The position numbers and the translations under genes are program-made. A stretch of 64,000 bases of DNA from Marivirga harenae (lineage in GTDB: Bacteria; Bacteroidota; Bacteroidia; Cytophagales; Cyclobacteriaceae), in contig NZ_CP130565.1 of assembly GCF_030534335.1 (NCBI RefSeq), forward strand, positions 3,183,501 through 3,247,500, given 5' to 3'. Below, piece after piece: positions 1 to 8,896 of this stretch (positions are counted from its first letter, which is position 1; each line of letters opens with the position of its first letter). Below the pieces are notes generated by a model. The model was given only the letters and a program-made list of their open reading frames with translations, searched no databases and was not told the DNA's origin.

Positions 1-2
1 GA

Positions 3-764
3 GTAATCTATTTGATTTTAGGAGATCAAATGCCGCTTTATTTCGGAAAAGAATTTCTTATGGTATATTCTGTATTTTTGATCTCTAATCTTTTTATGGG
101 AGGAGTTTTGATTGGGATCAAATCTATGATAGACAAATCTCGTCAGCAAAAGTTTGAAAAGGAACGAAAGCAAGAAAGTCTTTTATCTGAGCTTAGCTAT
201 TTGAAAGCCCAAGTCAATCCGCATTTTCTATTTAATACCATCAATAGCGTTTATGTATTGATTAAAATGGATCCTGATAAGGCTGCGGAAATGTTGATCA
301 AATTATCTGATTTACTGCGCTCCCAACTGTATGACTTTAGTGGGGACCAGATTAGCATAGAGGAAGAACTACAGTATTTGGAGAATTATATTGAGCTAGA
401 AAAGCTTCGAAGAGCTCATCGAGTGCAAGTAAATTTTGAGAGGAGAGGTGATTTATCGGGCTTTTCTATTCCACCTTTACTAATTATTCCTTTTCTGGAG
501 AATTGTTTTAAACACCTTTCTTCTGATACCGACAAATCGAATATTGTTAACTTGATGATTGAAAAAAAATCTTCAGAATTAAGTATAGAATTATCAAATA
601 CTTTTGACCTGCAATCGGCACCAAAAGAGGAGGGAGGAATTGGTTTAGCCAATGTAAAAAGAAGATTGGCCTTGCTTTTTCCAAATCAACATCAGCTGGC
701 GATCAATAGAACAGATGAATTATTTATCGTAAATCTTGAACTAGACTTATCTGATTATGAGTAA
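3..764 (+). CDS. LytS-type sensor histidine kinase, 5' end outside window
   Basis: This is the C-terminal part of a membrane sensor kinase of the LytS/YehU type (His_kinase family, PF06580). The frame is open to the window edge, so the true start lies upstream; an in-frame ATG at 30 would be the first internal alternative. One hydrophobic segment (MVYSVFLISNLFMGG) precedes a basic linker. The phosphoacceptor motif is QVNPHFLFNTINS, with its histidine about 70 residues into the visible part. A degenerate HATPase region follows, ending in the GGIGLANVKRRL motif that corresponds to the G box. The stop overlaps the next gene by 8 nt, so kinase and LytTR regulator are translated together and most likely act as a pair. 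The input signal cannot be read from the sequence. Confidence 0.9.
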   Translation, partial: VIYLILGDQMPLYFGKEFLMVYSVFLISNLFMGGVLIGIKSMIDKSRQQKFEKERKQESLLSELSYLKAQVNPHFLFNTINSVYVLIKMDPDKAAEMLIKLSDLLRSQLYDFSGDQISIEEELQYLENYIELEKLRRAHRVQVNFERRGDLSGFSIPPLLIIPFLENCFKHLSSDTDKSNIVNLMIEKKSSELSIELSNTFDLQSAPKEEGGIGLANVKRRLALLFPNQHQLAINRTDELFIVNLELDLSDYE

Positions 765-1470
765 GAACTTGAAAGTTTTAATTGTGGAAGATGAACACCT
801 GGCAGCAGAAGGTTTAAAATCCTATGTTGCGGAGATTGCATTTTTAGAGCTGGTTGCTTCTTGCGAAAATGCTTTAGAAGCTAATAAACTTCTATCTGAA
901 CAATCAATTGATTTGATATTTCTTGATATTCAAATGCCAAAAATCACTGGAATTGAATTTTTAAAATCACTTTCTAAACCTCCCATGGTGATTTTTACTA
1001 CTGCTTATCCTAATTATGCCTTACAGGGTTACGAACTGGATGTGATTGATTACCTGGTAAAGCCTTATCCTTTCGATCGCTTTTTAAAAGCAGTTAATAA
1101 AGCGAAAGATCGATTTGTTTTGGAGAATTCAAACAATCAGGAATCTGCAAAAGATCGAGCGTTAGATTGCTTCTTTGTGAAATCAGATCAAAAGCTGGAG
1201 AAAGTAGTGATAAAAGAAATTTGCTATGTTGAAGCAATGGAAAACTATGTAATTATACATACAGATTCGCAGAAAATCATCTCCTTAATGACGATGAAGA
1301 GTATGGAAGAAAAACTGCCTCCAGCACAATTTATAAGATCCCACAAAAGCTATATAGTGAACATTAGCAAGGTGGAATCAATAGAAGGCAACTGTCTGAA
1401 TGTCAAATCCAAACAGTTGCCCATTTCAAGACAAAACAAGTCGGAAGTCTTGAATAGAATTATTAGATAA
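757..1470 (+). CDS. LytTR-family response regulator
   Basis: A 237-aa response regulator. The N-terminal receiver domain has the acidic pocket (VEDEH), the phospho-acceptor aspartate in LIFLDIQMP at about residue 55, the conserved Thr in FTTAYP and the Lys in YLVKPYPFDRF. The C-terminal LytTR DNA-binding domain covers roughly residues 135-237 and contains the typical FVKSDQKLEKV, YVEAMENYV and FIRSHKSYIVN segments. It overlaps the upstream LytS kinase by 8 nt and is its obvious partner. Proteins of this class bind short direct repeats upstream of target operons; no target is evident here. It ends immediately before the convergent symporter gene, leaving no room for a separate terminator. Confidence 0.95.
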   Translation: MSKNLKVLIVEDEHLAAEGLKSYVAEIAFLELVASCENALEANKLLSEQSIDLIFLDIQMPKITGIEFLKSLSKPPMVIFTTAYPNYALQGYELDVIDYLVKPYPFDRFLKAVNKAKDRFVLENSNNQESAKDRALDCFFVKSDQKLEKVVIKEICYVEAMENYVIIHTDSQKIISLMTMKSMEEKLPPAQFIRSHKSYIVNISKVESIEGNCLNVKSKQLPISRQNKSEVLNRIIR

Positions 1471-3603
1471 TCAGTCGTCACCTTTTATAGCAGATACATC
1501 TGCTTTCAAATCATCATCAGGTTGGCCTAATTTACCCGCTGCCTTTTTCTTTAAGTAGTGAGCTAAATCTTTTCTTACCTCACCAGACATAATGTAAAGT
1601 CCAATCATATTCGGGACAGACATGGCCAATATCATCATGTCTGAAAAGCTCAAGACTGCACCTAAACTCACAGATGCACCCACTACAACAAATACTAAGA
1701 AAGTGATTTTATAAGCTAATTCTGATTTGTTAGTTTTTCCAAAAAGATAAGTCCATCCTCTCATTCCATAATATGACCATGAAATCATGGTGGAAAAAGC
1801 AAAAAGGAATACCGCAATAGCCAATACATAAGGAAACCAACCGATTACAGAACCAAAGGCCTGAGCCGTTAATTTCACACCTGTAACATCTGGTACTTCG
1901 TGCATTCCAGTGAAGATTAATACTAATGCGGTAAGCGTACAAACCACTACCGTGTCAATAAATGGCTCCATCAAACCTACAAAACCCTCTGAAGGGGCAT
2001 TGTGTGTCTTTGTGGCACTGTGTGCAATAGCTGCAGAACCCACACCCGCTTCATTTGAAAAGGCGGCTCTTTGAAATCCGATAATTAATACTCCTAAAAA
2101 TCCACCTTTAAGTGCACTTGAATTTAAAGCACCGTTATAAATAGCTGAAAATGCAGGTCCTATATTTTCATAATTGATTCCAATAATAACCAAAGCGGCA
2201 ACTACATAAACAATAGCCATAATTGGAACTACTTTTTCTGTTACTTTGGCAATACTTTCAATACCACCGATAATGACAATACCTACTAAAACTGCCAATC
2301 CGATTCCAAACCAGAATCCCCAGCCTTCTAATACAGTAAACTGCGATGCCATAATTTGGAATGACTGATTAGATTGGAACATGTTTCCAGCACCAAATGA
2401 AGCACCAATACACAGTACTGCAAAGATTCCGGCTAATACCTTACCCAATCCTTTGATATTACGTTTCTCTAAGCCGTACCGCAAGTAGTTCATCGGACCA
2501 CCGAAAATTTTACCATCTGCCTTAATCTCTCTGTACTTTACACCTAGCGTACATTCGACAAATTTCGAGGACATGCCTAAGAAACCGGCTAAAATCATCC
2601 AAAAGGTGGCTCCAGCACCACCAATAGAAACTGCGACAGCTACCCCTGCAATATTACCCAATCCAACAGTTGCAGAAACTGCTGTTGCTAATGCTTGAAA
2701 GTGCGTTACTTTACCTGGGGCATTAGGATCACTGTGTTTCCCTCTGGCTAAGTCTATGGAATGTTTGAATCCGCGAATATTGATGAAGCCCATTCTTACA
2801 GTAAAGAAAGCCGCACCAGCAATCAACCATACTACTATAAATGGAATGCTATTTTCTCTTGTATCTCCGTTTGCGTATAATAACGGTTGTTCTTCATCAA
2901 ACTTGATACTTGCGAAAAATTGAGCTCCTTGTTCAATTAAATCTTTTGTATTATTTGGGCTAAAAATGACATTGCCTTCTTCTACATTGAAGTGTAATTC
3001 ACCATCAGCCGTTGCTTTCACTGTATCAGCATCTTTCTTGTCTATAGAAACGATGGCGATAGGATCACCTTTTTTAACTTGTTGACCATCTGGAACTAGC
3101 TTCTCTTTAAGTATAAAAATCTTATCTGTTCTTGCATTCCAATCAGGTGTTCTTATCATTTCCTTATCGGTCATCACAATTGGGTCGTACAATCCCATAG
3201 CGGCAAATCGATCCCAAAAAAGCACATTTCCCATGATTTCCACCACAGGGTCGAAAACAGAGTTGAAATTTTCAGTAATGGATTCAGCTTCAATGGTGAT
3301 TTTTTTATCTATAATTTGATTATTAGCATCAGAAATTTGTACCGTATATTCTTTCCCTTCTATAAGTCCAGATGCTTTTGAAGCCGTTAAAGCGGTGTTT
3401 TGATTAGACCATCTATATTGATAAGGTTCAGTACCTCCAGTCACTTTCAATTTGATTTCCCCATTATTGATTGTAGAAGAGGGATTGATAATTTCAACTT
3501 CGACTTTCAGAGAATCCTTAGACTGTGAATATTTTGCTTGTAAAAATTGGGCTGAAGATGCTATTAAAAAAAGGGTGAGAATTAATCTTAAAATTTTGTT
3601 CAT
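1471..3603 (-). CDS. Sodium:alanine symporter (AGCS family) with SprB-like and lipoyl-like N-terminal domains
   Basis: A 710-aa protein whose C-terminal part of about 450 residues is an AGCS-family sodium:amino-acid symporter (motifs TVGLGNIAGVAVAVSIGGAG, GGPMNYLRYGLEKR and AFSNEAGVGSAAIAHSATKT). Family members move alanine or glycine with Na+ through the inner membrane. It has an extra N-terminal region: a signal peptide (MNKILRLILTLFLIASSAQF), a SprB-like repeat (residues about 33-105, with the VTGGTEPYQYRWSN signature), and a lipoyl/biotinyl-like hairpin (about 165-210, QQVKKGDPIAIVSIDKK). That segment lacks the usual modifiable lysine context, so it is probably structural. These domains should sit in the periplasm. 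The start at 3603 fits the signal peptide. Its 3' end abuts the response-regulator gene. Confidence 0.9.
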   Translation of the reverse strand: MNKILRLILTLFLIASSAQFLQAKYSQSKDSLKVEVEIINPSSTINNGEIKLKVTGGTEPYQYRWSNQNTALTASKASGLIEGKEYTVQISDANNQIIDKKITIEAESITENFNSVFDPVVEIMGNVLFWDRFAAMGLYDPIVMTDKEMIRTPDWNARTDKIFILKEKLVPDGQQVKKGDPIAIVSIDKKDADTVKATADGELHFNVEEGNVIFSPNNTKDLIEQGAQFFASIKFDEEQPLLYANGDTRENSIPFIVVWLIAGAAFFTVRMGFINIRGFKHSIDLARGKHSDPNAPGKVTHFQALATAVSATVGLGNIAGVAVAVSIGGAGATFWMILAGFLGMSSKFVECTLGVKYREIKADGKIFGGPMNYLRYGLEKRNIKGLGKVLAGIFAVLCIGASFGAGNMFQSNQSFQIMASQFTVLEGWGFWFGIGLAVLVGIVIIGGIESIAKVTEKVVPIMAIVYVVAALVIIGINYENIGPAFSAIYNGALNSSALKGGFLGVLIIGFQRAAFSNEAGVGSAAIAHSATKTHNAPSEGFVGLMEPFIDTVVVCTLTALVLIFTGMHEVPDVTGVKLTAQAFGSVIGWFPYVLAIAVFLFAFSTMISWSYYGMRGWTYLFGKTNKSELAYKITFLVFVVVGASVSLGAVLSFSDMMILAMSVPNMIGLYIMSGEVRKDLAHYLKKKAAGKLGQPDDDLKADVSAIKGDD

Positions 3604-3851
3604 AGATAACTTAAAAGTTAATTAAAAACTGATTTTAAATTATAATTTCTGTATTGGAAATTTTATAAATTTTAAAGCTTTAAATAGCGATTTGGTTACT
3701 AAAAAGTTACAAATGCAACTGCTTTACTTGATAATTGTTCAAATCTAGGGATTATAATTTGGCTTAGCAACTAATATAGAATCAGTGTAGGTGTCTGCTT
3801 TAAAGTATTCTCAAATATGCTTTTGTGAGATTTCAATAATTTGATCGCCTT

Positions 3852-3871
3852 ATTACTATAAATATAGTATA
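3852..3871. promoter_or_regulatory. BlaI-type operator 1
   Basis: An inverted repeat with arms ATTACTA and TAGTATA around a 6-nt spacer; the core is TACTA-N6-TAGTA. It lies 52-71 bp before the ATG of the BlaI-like gene. The same core and spacing recur 40 bp downstream, which supports a repressor dimer site. Assignment to BlaI is inference from position and symmetry. Confidence 0.6.
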
Positions 3872-3891
3872 ATAATTTATAAAATAGTTGT

Positions 3892-3911
3892 ATTACTACT
3901 AAAATAGTAAT
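3892..3911. promoter_or_regulatory. BlaI-type operator 2
   Basis: A perfect inverted repeat, ATTACTA / TAGTAAT, with a 6-nt spacer, ending 11 bp before the BlaI-like start codon. It is exactly 40 bp centre to centre from operator 1, about four helical turns, so two dimers would sit on the same DNA face. Binding here would block transcription or initiation of the blaI-blaR-like pair, which is the usual autoregulation of this family. Confidence 0.65.
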
Positions 3912-3922
3912 ATAATTGCCTT

Positions 3923-4297
3923 ATGAAAGAATTAACCAGAGCAGAAGAACAATTAATGAGACATCTTTGGGGGCTTAAAAAAGCTTATTTAAAAGATATA
4001 GTTGATGAATATAAAGAACCTAAACCAGCTTATACAACTATAAGTACCGTAGTGAATGTTTTGGTGAGAAAAGGTATTATTGGTTTTGATTTACATGGAA
4101 AGTCCAAACATTATTATCCTCTCATTAGCAAAGAAGATTATTCCAATCATTCAATGAAAGGATTGGTTAGTGATTTTTTCAACAATTCGTATAAGCAATT
4201 TGCTTCATTTTTTACATCTCGTAAGGAATTGTCGGTGGAGGAGTTGAAAGAAATTAGGAAAATGATTGATGATGAAATCCAAAAGAAAAACAAATGA
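3923..4297 (+). CDS. BlaI/MecI/CopY-family repressor
   Basis: A 124-aa winged-helix repressor of the BlaI family. It opens with the family signature LTRAEEQLMRHLWGLKKAYLKDIV and continues with PAYTTISTVVNVLVRKG, the recognition helix region, and a wing rich in basic and aromatic residues (HGKSKHYYPLISKEDY). The C-terminal half carries the dimerisation helices; in known members proteolysis between the two parts relieves repression. The stop overlaps the start of the M56 gene in an ATGA arrangement, so the two are translationally coupled. Two matching inverted repeats upstream are its likely operators. Full length for the family. Confidence 0.93.
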   Translation: MKELTRAEEQLMRHLWGLKKAYLKDIVDEYKEPKPAYTTISTVVNVLVRKGIIGFDLHGKSKHYYPLISKEDYSNHSMKGLVSDFFNNSYKQFASFFTSRKELSVEELKEIRKMIDDEIQKKNK

Positions 4298-6258
4298 ACG
4301 CAATATTAATTTATCTTCTTAAAGTGATTGCTATCCAGGCTGTCTTCTATTTGATTTATACATTGATTTTTCATAAAAGTGGAAGACATAGCATCAACAG
4401 ATTTTATTTAATCTTTACGTTAGCTATTGGTTTTTTAATTCCATTTATGTCGATTCCGAAATTTCAATCCTATGAACCTTATCTGGAAGTTGATAAACCT
4501 ATTTGGTATGAACTGTCAGACTTGGCTGAATTTTCCAATACAGAAGCTGAACTAATACCAGTTGAAAGAATAAATCAATCAGATTTTACTACCGAATTGA
4601 TTGTTGCTGGAATTTCATTGATCAGTCTTCTATTTTTAATGAAGTTGATATATAGTCATTTTGAACTCATTAGGTTAAAGAGACAATCTAAAGAAATTAG
4701 TAAAAATGGGCATAGGATTTATTGTAGTCAAATTGAAAGCCCTTTCAGCTATTTTAAATCTATATTTATTCCGAAGAGCTTACTAGATTCGACTTCATTT
4801 GACACCATTATGGAGCATGAATTGGTTCATGTCAAAAAGCTACATTCAATAGATAGGGTATTGATGGAAGTCATACTGTCCATATTTTGGTTCAATCCTT
4901 TGCTCTATTTATTTAGGAACAGATTAATCGAAACTCATGAATTTCAAGCTGATGCAGAAGTGATAGCCTTGCAGCAAGATCCCATTGCTTATCAAGAAAT
5001 ACTATTCCAACAAATTAATGCACAAAAAGTAATTTCTTCTGCAAACTATTTCAAATTGAACACCATTAAAACCAGAATCAAAATGATGAACAAAAACCAA
5101 AAATTATCGAAATGGCATTATCTATTCATATTGCCGCTTATGGTCTTTCTGATCTTTTCATTTTCAAGCAGAGAAGGTGAGGAATTTGTAGCTCCTTTAA
5201 AAAACGATGTCTCAGATGTATTTGACTATGTTGTCAATCTATCAGATAGTTATACACCTTCTATTTTTCCACTAAAAGATGCAGAAGGTGTAAAACTCAC
5301 CGCAAGTTTTGGAAAGCGAATCCATCCCATTTTACAAGTAGAAAGAATGCATGAGGGAATAGATTTAAAGACCTACAAGGGCAATCCAGTTTTGGCAACA
5401 GCAGATGGGATTGTGGTGGAAGCCGGGATTATCAATGAAATATCCTGGGGTAAAATTATTAGAATTAGCCATAATGGGATTTTCGAAACAGTTTATGCTC
5501 ATTTGTCTGATATTGAAGTGAAATCTGGTGATAAGGTCAAAAGAGGAGACATCATAGGAAAGGCAGGGACAACAGGAGAATCTACTGGCCCTCATCTCCA
5601 TTATGAGGTTAAAGAACTTAATAAAGGATTTTTGAACCCTGTCGATTTTATAAATGACTTTGATTTCAAAAGGTATACTTCAATTGAAAAGAAGGATATT
5701 ATAAAATTAGGTAAGCCCAATCAAAAACTGAAAGTAGTAATAGATCCTGGCCACGGAGGCAGAGACCAAGGTATTGTTTCTTCAAATCTTTCTGAGAGTG
5801 AAATAGCTTTAATGGTTGCAAATCAGGTATTTGAAAATTTCAAGAGTTCTGATGAGGTGGAAATTACCTTGACTAGAGATAAAGATGAGCTCCTGAGTCT
5901 TAAAGATAGGGTCAGCAAGTCAGAAGGTGCTGATTTATTTATTTCGCTTCATATGGAATTGCATGAAGATGAAGAAGAAGAGATGATGACTGCTATTTAC
6001 AATTATCAAAGTGAACATTCAGCTGCATCTCAATATTTTGGAGAATTATTATCGAAGGAATTTGAAGAAATAAATAGAAAGTTTAAAGTAGGATATACGG
6101 AGGGAAACTATGTTTTAAAAAATGCAATGAGTCCCGCAGTATTGTATAATATTGGTTATTTTTCAAATTCAGAATCTGAAAGATATTTAAACTCAGAAAA
6201 AGGAATGAAGGAAATTGCTCAAGAATTGTCGGATGCCATAATGGCCTCAAAATATTAA
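4294..6258 (+). CDS. BlaR1-like M56 receptor fused to M23 and Amidase_3 domains
   Basis: A 654-aa membrane protein. Residues 1-295 are an M56 (BlaR1-type) metalloprotease: three early membrane helices, the zinc motif HELVH (175-179), a downstream EFQAD segment, and a fourth membrane helix near 274-291. Outside the membrane follow an M23/LytM domain (about 325-450) with intact zinc ligands (HEGID around H353/D357, and HLH at 434-436), then an Amidase_3 domain (about 478-654) with PGHGG (H487) and SLH (H553). The usual catalytic Glu of the late amidase motif (E-x-GF-x-SN) is Asn here (LYNIGYFSN), so the amidase may bind but not cut. By analogy with BlaR1 the outer domains could sense peptidoglycan and trigger cleavage of the coupled BlaI-like repressor; this role is inference. 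Confidence 0.88.
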   Translation: MNAILIYLLKVIAIQAVFYLIYTLIFHKSGRHSINRFYLIFTLAIGFLIPFMSIPKFQSYEPYLEVDKPIWYELSDLAEFSNTEAELIPVERINQSDFTTELIVAGISLISLLFLMKLIYSHFELIRLKRQSKEISKNGHRIYCSQIESPFSYFKSIFIPKSLLDSTSFDTIMEHELVHVKKLHSIDRVLMEVILSIFWFNPLLYLFRNRLIETHEFQADAEVIALQQDPIAYQEILFQQINAQKVISSANYFKLNTIKTRIKMMNKNQKLSKWHYLFILPLMVFLIFSFSSREGEEFVAPLKNDVSDVFDYVVNLSDSYTPSIFPLKDAEGVKLTASFGKRIHPILQVERMHEGIDLKTYKGNPVLATADGIVVEAGIINEISWGKIIRISHNGIFETVYAHLSDIEVKSGDKVKRGDIIGKAGTTGESTGPHLHYEVKELNKGFLNPVDFINDFDFKRYTSIEKKDIIKLGKPNQKLKVVIDPGHGGRDQGIVSSNLSESEIALMVANQVFENFKSSDEVEITLTRDKDELLSLKDRVSKSEGADLFISLHMELHEDEEEEMMTAIYNYQSEHSAASQYFGELLSKEFEEINRKFKVGYTEGNYVLKNAMSPAVLYNIGYFSNSESERYLNSEKGMKEIAQELSDAIMASKY

Positions 6259-6275
6259 TATTTGGTTTCTTTTAA

Positions 6276-6318
6276 GTGCGGTATATGTGCGTCAAGATAC
6301 GCTTATACCGCTTTTTTT
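6276..6318 (+). terminator. Rho-independent terminator after the BlaR-like gene
   Basis: Stem GCGGTATA / TATACCGC is extended inside by GCGT / ACGC and followed by seven Ts. It closes the blaI-blaR-like operon before the MASE1 kinase gene. Confidence 0.85.
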
Positions 6319-6405
6319 ATATCCCTTATCGATAAAAATCCGCAATTCATAGAAACTATTTCAGAAAAAAGCTTCATATTTAACTAATAATAAGCAAGTT
6401 AAGTA

Positions 6406-8121
6406 ATGCAGCTAAAAGCTATAGTTAAATATAAACAAGATTTAATAATACTATTCGTAGCCATGGGGTATTTCTTTTTTGCCCGCCTAGGCTACTTTCT
6501 AGTATTTGAGGATATCTATATTTTACCTACCTGGCCTCCATCAGGCTTAGCTTTAGCTTTTCTAATTTTATTAGGCAGAAAAGCGTGGCCTGGTATCACC
6601 ATAGGAGCGCTTTTAGCCAATATTTTAGCTTATTGGAATACCGGAGACTTATCTTCTGATTCAGTAATTTTACTCTCTTCTGTTATTGCAGCGGGTCATA
6701 CCCTAGAAGCTCTTTTAGGAAATTTTCTCATAGAGAAATGGATCCAAAAAGATCAGCTTTTCAGTAAATCTATTCATGTATTTAGATTTTTAGGGGTAGG
6801 GTTTATTATTGCTTTGGTCAGCGCTATTATTGGTACTGGAGCACTTTATTACCAAGGATTAGTATCTACTGATGAATTCTTGACTCGTTTCGTTACCTGG
6901 TGGGTCGGGAACCTTGTGGGGATACTGCTTTTCACTCCATTCATTTTGTCATTTAAAGAACCTATTAGCAGAGATTTTAAAAGAGGTCATTTATTAGAAG
7001 TCATATTTTTTAGTCTTGCCATATTGATTGTTTTCACGCTCCTAAGTCAAGAAAGCCTTCGATATCCGGTTCAACAGTCCATTCCTTTTTTGGTTTTGCC
7101 CTTATTGCTGTGGTTGGCTTTCCGTTTTCATTTAGCAGTGGCCATGACAGGGACAATCATTATCGGATTAATTTCAGTTTACATGACTACTCAGGATATC
7201 GGCCCATTTGTGATGGAGACATCTAATAATGCCATGTTGATATTGCAGATCTTTTTGGGAGTAATCAGTGTCTCCACCATTATATTGTCTGCCACTCAGC
7301 GGGAAAGAACAGAAGCTCAGAATGAGTTGAGAAGTCTGAATTCTAATCTAGAGGGAATAGTCCAAACCAGAACTAAAGAGCTAGAGAAAGAGAACTCAAC
7401 CCGAAAGAAGGCAGAAGAGGAATTGAAAAGTTCTAATTTGGAGCTGAGAAAAATCAATGCCGAATTAGATAATTTCGTGTACAGGGTTTCTCATGATTTA
7501 AGAGCGCCCATTGCCAGCATGTTGGGCTTATTGAATTTGGCTAAGTCAGATGGCGATGCTGAATTAAAAACAACTTATTTGAATAAAATAGAGCAAAGTG
7601 CTAAGCTTCAGGATACTTTTATTACTGAAATCCTGGATCAATCAAGAAACGCCAGATTGGAAGTGAGGAAGGAAGCAATTGATTTTGAAAAGATTATTAA
7701 TGAATCCTTCGAGCAATTGAAATATTCCAATGCTAATAATGGAGTTGAAAAAAGTCTGAATATTGATTTAAAAGATGCTTTTTATTCAGATCCTTGGAGA
7801 TTGAAAGTGATTATGAACAATGTGATATCAAATTCCATTCGTTACAGAAACGGGAAGTCTCCTAAGATTGATATCGATATCTCTACTAAAAATAAAAAGG
7901 CTGTAATCAATATAAAGGATAATGGACGAGGAATTGAAAAAGAGCATATTGATAAGGTTTTTGATATGTTTTACCGAGCAACAGACGATAATGCCGGTTC
8001 TGGGCTAGGGCTTTATATTGTAAAAGAAACTGTAAGTAAGCTCAATGGTGATGTGAAGATTGAATCAAAACCTAAGGAAGGAACCACAGTCAGTTTTATT
8101 ATCCCTAATATGAAAAATTAG
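6406..8121 (+). CDS. MASE1-domain sensor histidine kinase
   Basis: A 571-aa kinase. Residues about 15-295 form a MASE1-type integral membrane sensor with eight or so hydrophobic segments and the typical LPTWPPSGLALAFL motif. A coiled coil (about 300-355, rich in Glu/Lys) leads into the HisKA dimerisation helix with the phosphoacceptor in FVYRVSHDLRAPIASMLGLL. The HATPase_c domain shows N (VIMNNVISNSIRYR), G1 (DNGRGIEKEHIDKVFDMFYR) and G2 (GSGLGLYIVKETV) boxes. No receiver or response regulator gene is adjacent, so its partner is encoded elsewhere. It is preceded by a terminator and therefore probably has its own promoter. The MASE1 ligand is unknown. Confidence 0.93.
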   Translation: MQLKAIVKYKQDLIILFVAMGYFFFARLGYFLVFEDIYILPTWPPSGLALAFLILLGRKAWPGITIGALLANILAYWNTGDLSSDSVILLSSVIAAGHTLEALLGNFLIEKWIQKDQLFSKSIHVFRFLGVGFIIALVSAIIGTGALYYQGLVSTDEFLTRFVTWWVGNLVGILLFTPFILSFKEPISRDFKRGHLLEVIFFSLAILIVFTLLSQESLRYPVQQSIPFLVLPLLLWLAFRFHLAVAMTGTIIIGLISVYMTTQDIGPFVMETSNNAMLILQIFLGVISVSTIILSATQRERTEAQNELRSLNSNLEGIVQTRTKELEKENSTRKKAEEELKSSNLELRKINAELDNFVYRVSHDLRAPIASMLGLLNLAKSDGDAELKTTYLNKIEQSAKLQDTFITEILDQSRNARLEVRKEAIDFEKIINESFEQLKYSNANNGVEKSLNIDLKDAFYSDPWRLKVIMNNVISNSIRYRNGKSPKIDIDISTKNKKAVINIKDNGRGIEKEHIDKVFDMFYRATDDNAGSGLGLYIVKETVSKLNGDVKIESKPKEGTTVSFIIPNMKN

Positions 8122-8331
8122 TTCAAGTTTCCTGATTAATAGAGCTACCGTTCCTGTATCACGAGACAGGCTATACCGGAAAATTTAGACTTAACTTTTA
8201 AAAAGTCTTAATTTATCGTGCCTGTGCCGATCAATTGGTATATCTCCTTCTAATTAGGGTTCTCTTGATAAATACTACAAAGCTTTCAAGCCAAATAAAA
8301 TTTGCTCATAGAGAGCGGGAGGGAGGACAAA

Positions 8332-8379
8332 CCTGCCTGCTGGCAGGCAGGAATGCGGGCCTGCTTGTGCAGACAAGCC
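8332..8379. repeat. GC-rich palindromic repeat pair (REP-like)
   Basis: A perfect 9-bp palindrome, CCTGCCTGC / GCAGGCAGG with a 2-nt loop, is followed within 15 bp by GCTTGT / ACAAGC with a 4-nt loop. The GC content stands out from the AT-rich surroundings. This resembles the dispersed CAGGCAGG palindromes common between genes in many Bacteroidota; that comparison is from memory. Confidence 0.5.
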
Positions 8380-8515
8380 AGACGAGGGTGTGGGTTGTAG
8401 CATATTTTTGTCTTGAATTTTTGTTTCTTTTTGTTCAAGTAACCGCAGTCTATTGAACTGAACTTCAAAGAAGATAACAAAATGGTCCTGTGTTACAGGA
8501 TATGAGCCAGGGTTA

Positions 8516-8532
8516 AACAGCCTTTGGCTGTT
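8516..8532 (+). terminator. Possible terminator hairpin
   Basis: Stem AACAGCC / GGCTGTT with a TTT loop is followed by a T-rich run (CTTTTGTTTTCTTTTG). No gene immediately upstream needs it; it lies about 400 bp after the MASE1 kinase. Confidence 0.35.
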
Positions 8533-8896
8533 CTTTTGTTTTCTTTTGATTCTTCTGTGGTTAAATCTCCAGCTTTAGCTAGTTTTTAGTCTTGTTATAT
8601 AGTAGCAAAAAGAAAAGGTATAAAGCACAAAATTTAATTTGGAATACACATATGTCTATAATTTCTTAAACTTCAGATGATACCCAAAATCACTAATTTT
8701 GAGATCTTAAACATAATCATATTTCAAAAATGATGCTTTAATTTTCGTTTTAAAATATATTAAAGATACTTTTCATTTTTCAAGAGAACCCAAATTACCA
8801 TCTTATGATTTAAGGTAATTTTCTTTTCTAAATTTAAAGAGTAAAATCAAATTTTAGTTTCCTTATTGCGTTTACTAGCAAATTAAACCTCTTTCC

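Larger units (their letters stand above)
8122..8896. other. Gene-free stretch with dispersed palindromes
   Basis: No credible gene. Short open frames here overlap palindromic DNA and have no family resemblance. The stretch holds the paired GC-rich hairpins listed separately at 8332-8379, a small hairpin at 8486-8500 (TCCTGT / ACAGGA) and a terminator-like hairpin at 8516-8532. The remainder up to 8896 is AT-rich, with nothing recognisable. Confidence 0.6.

Noticed and set aside
8235-8480. Two overlapping small frames on opposite strands near 8.3 kb
   Set aside because: Both are built on the GC-rich palindrome CCTGCCTGC/GCAGGCAGG; translations are artefacts of the repeat.
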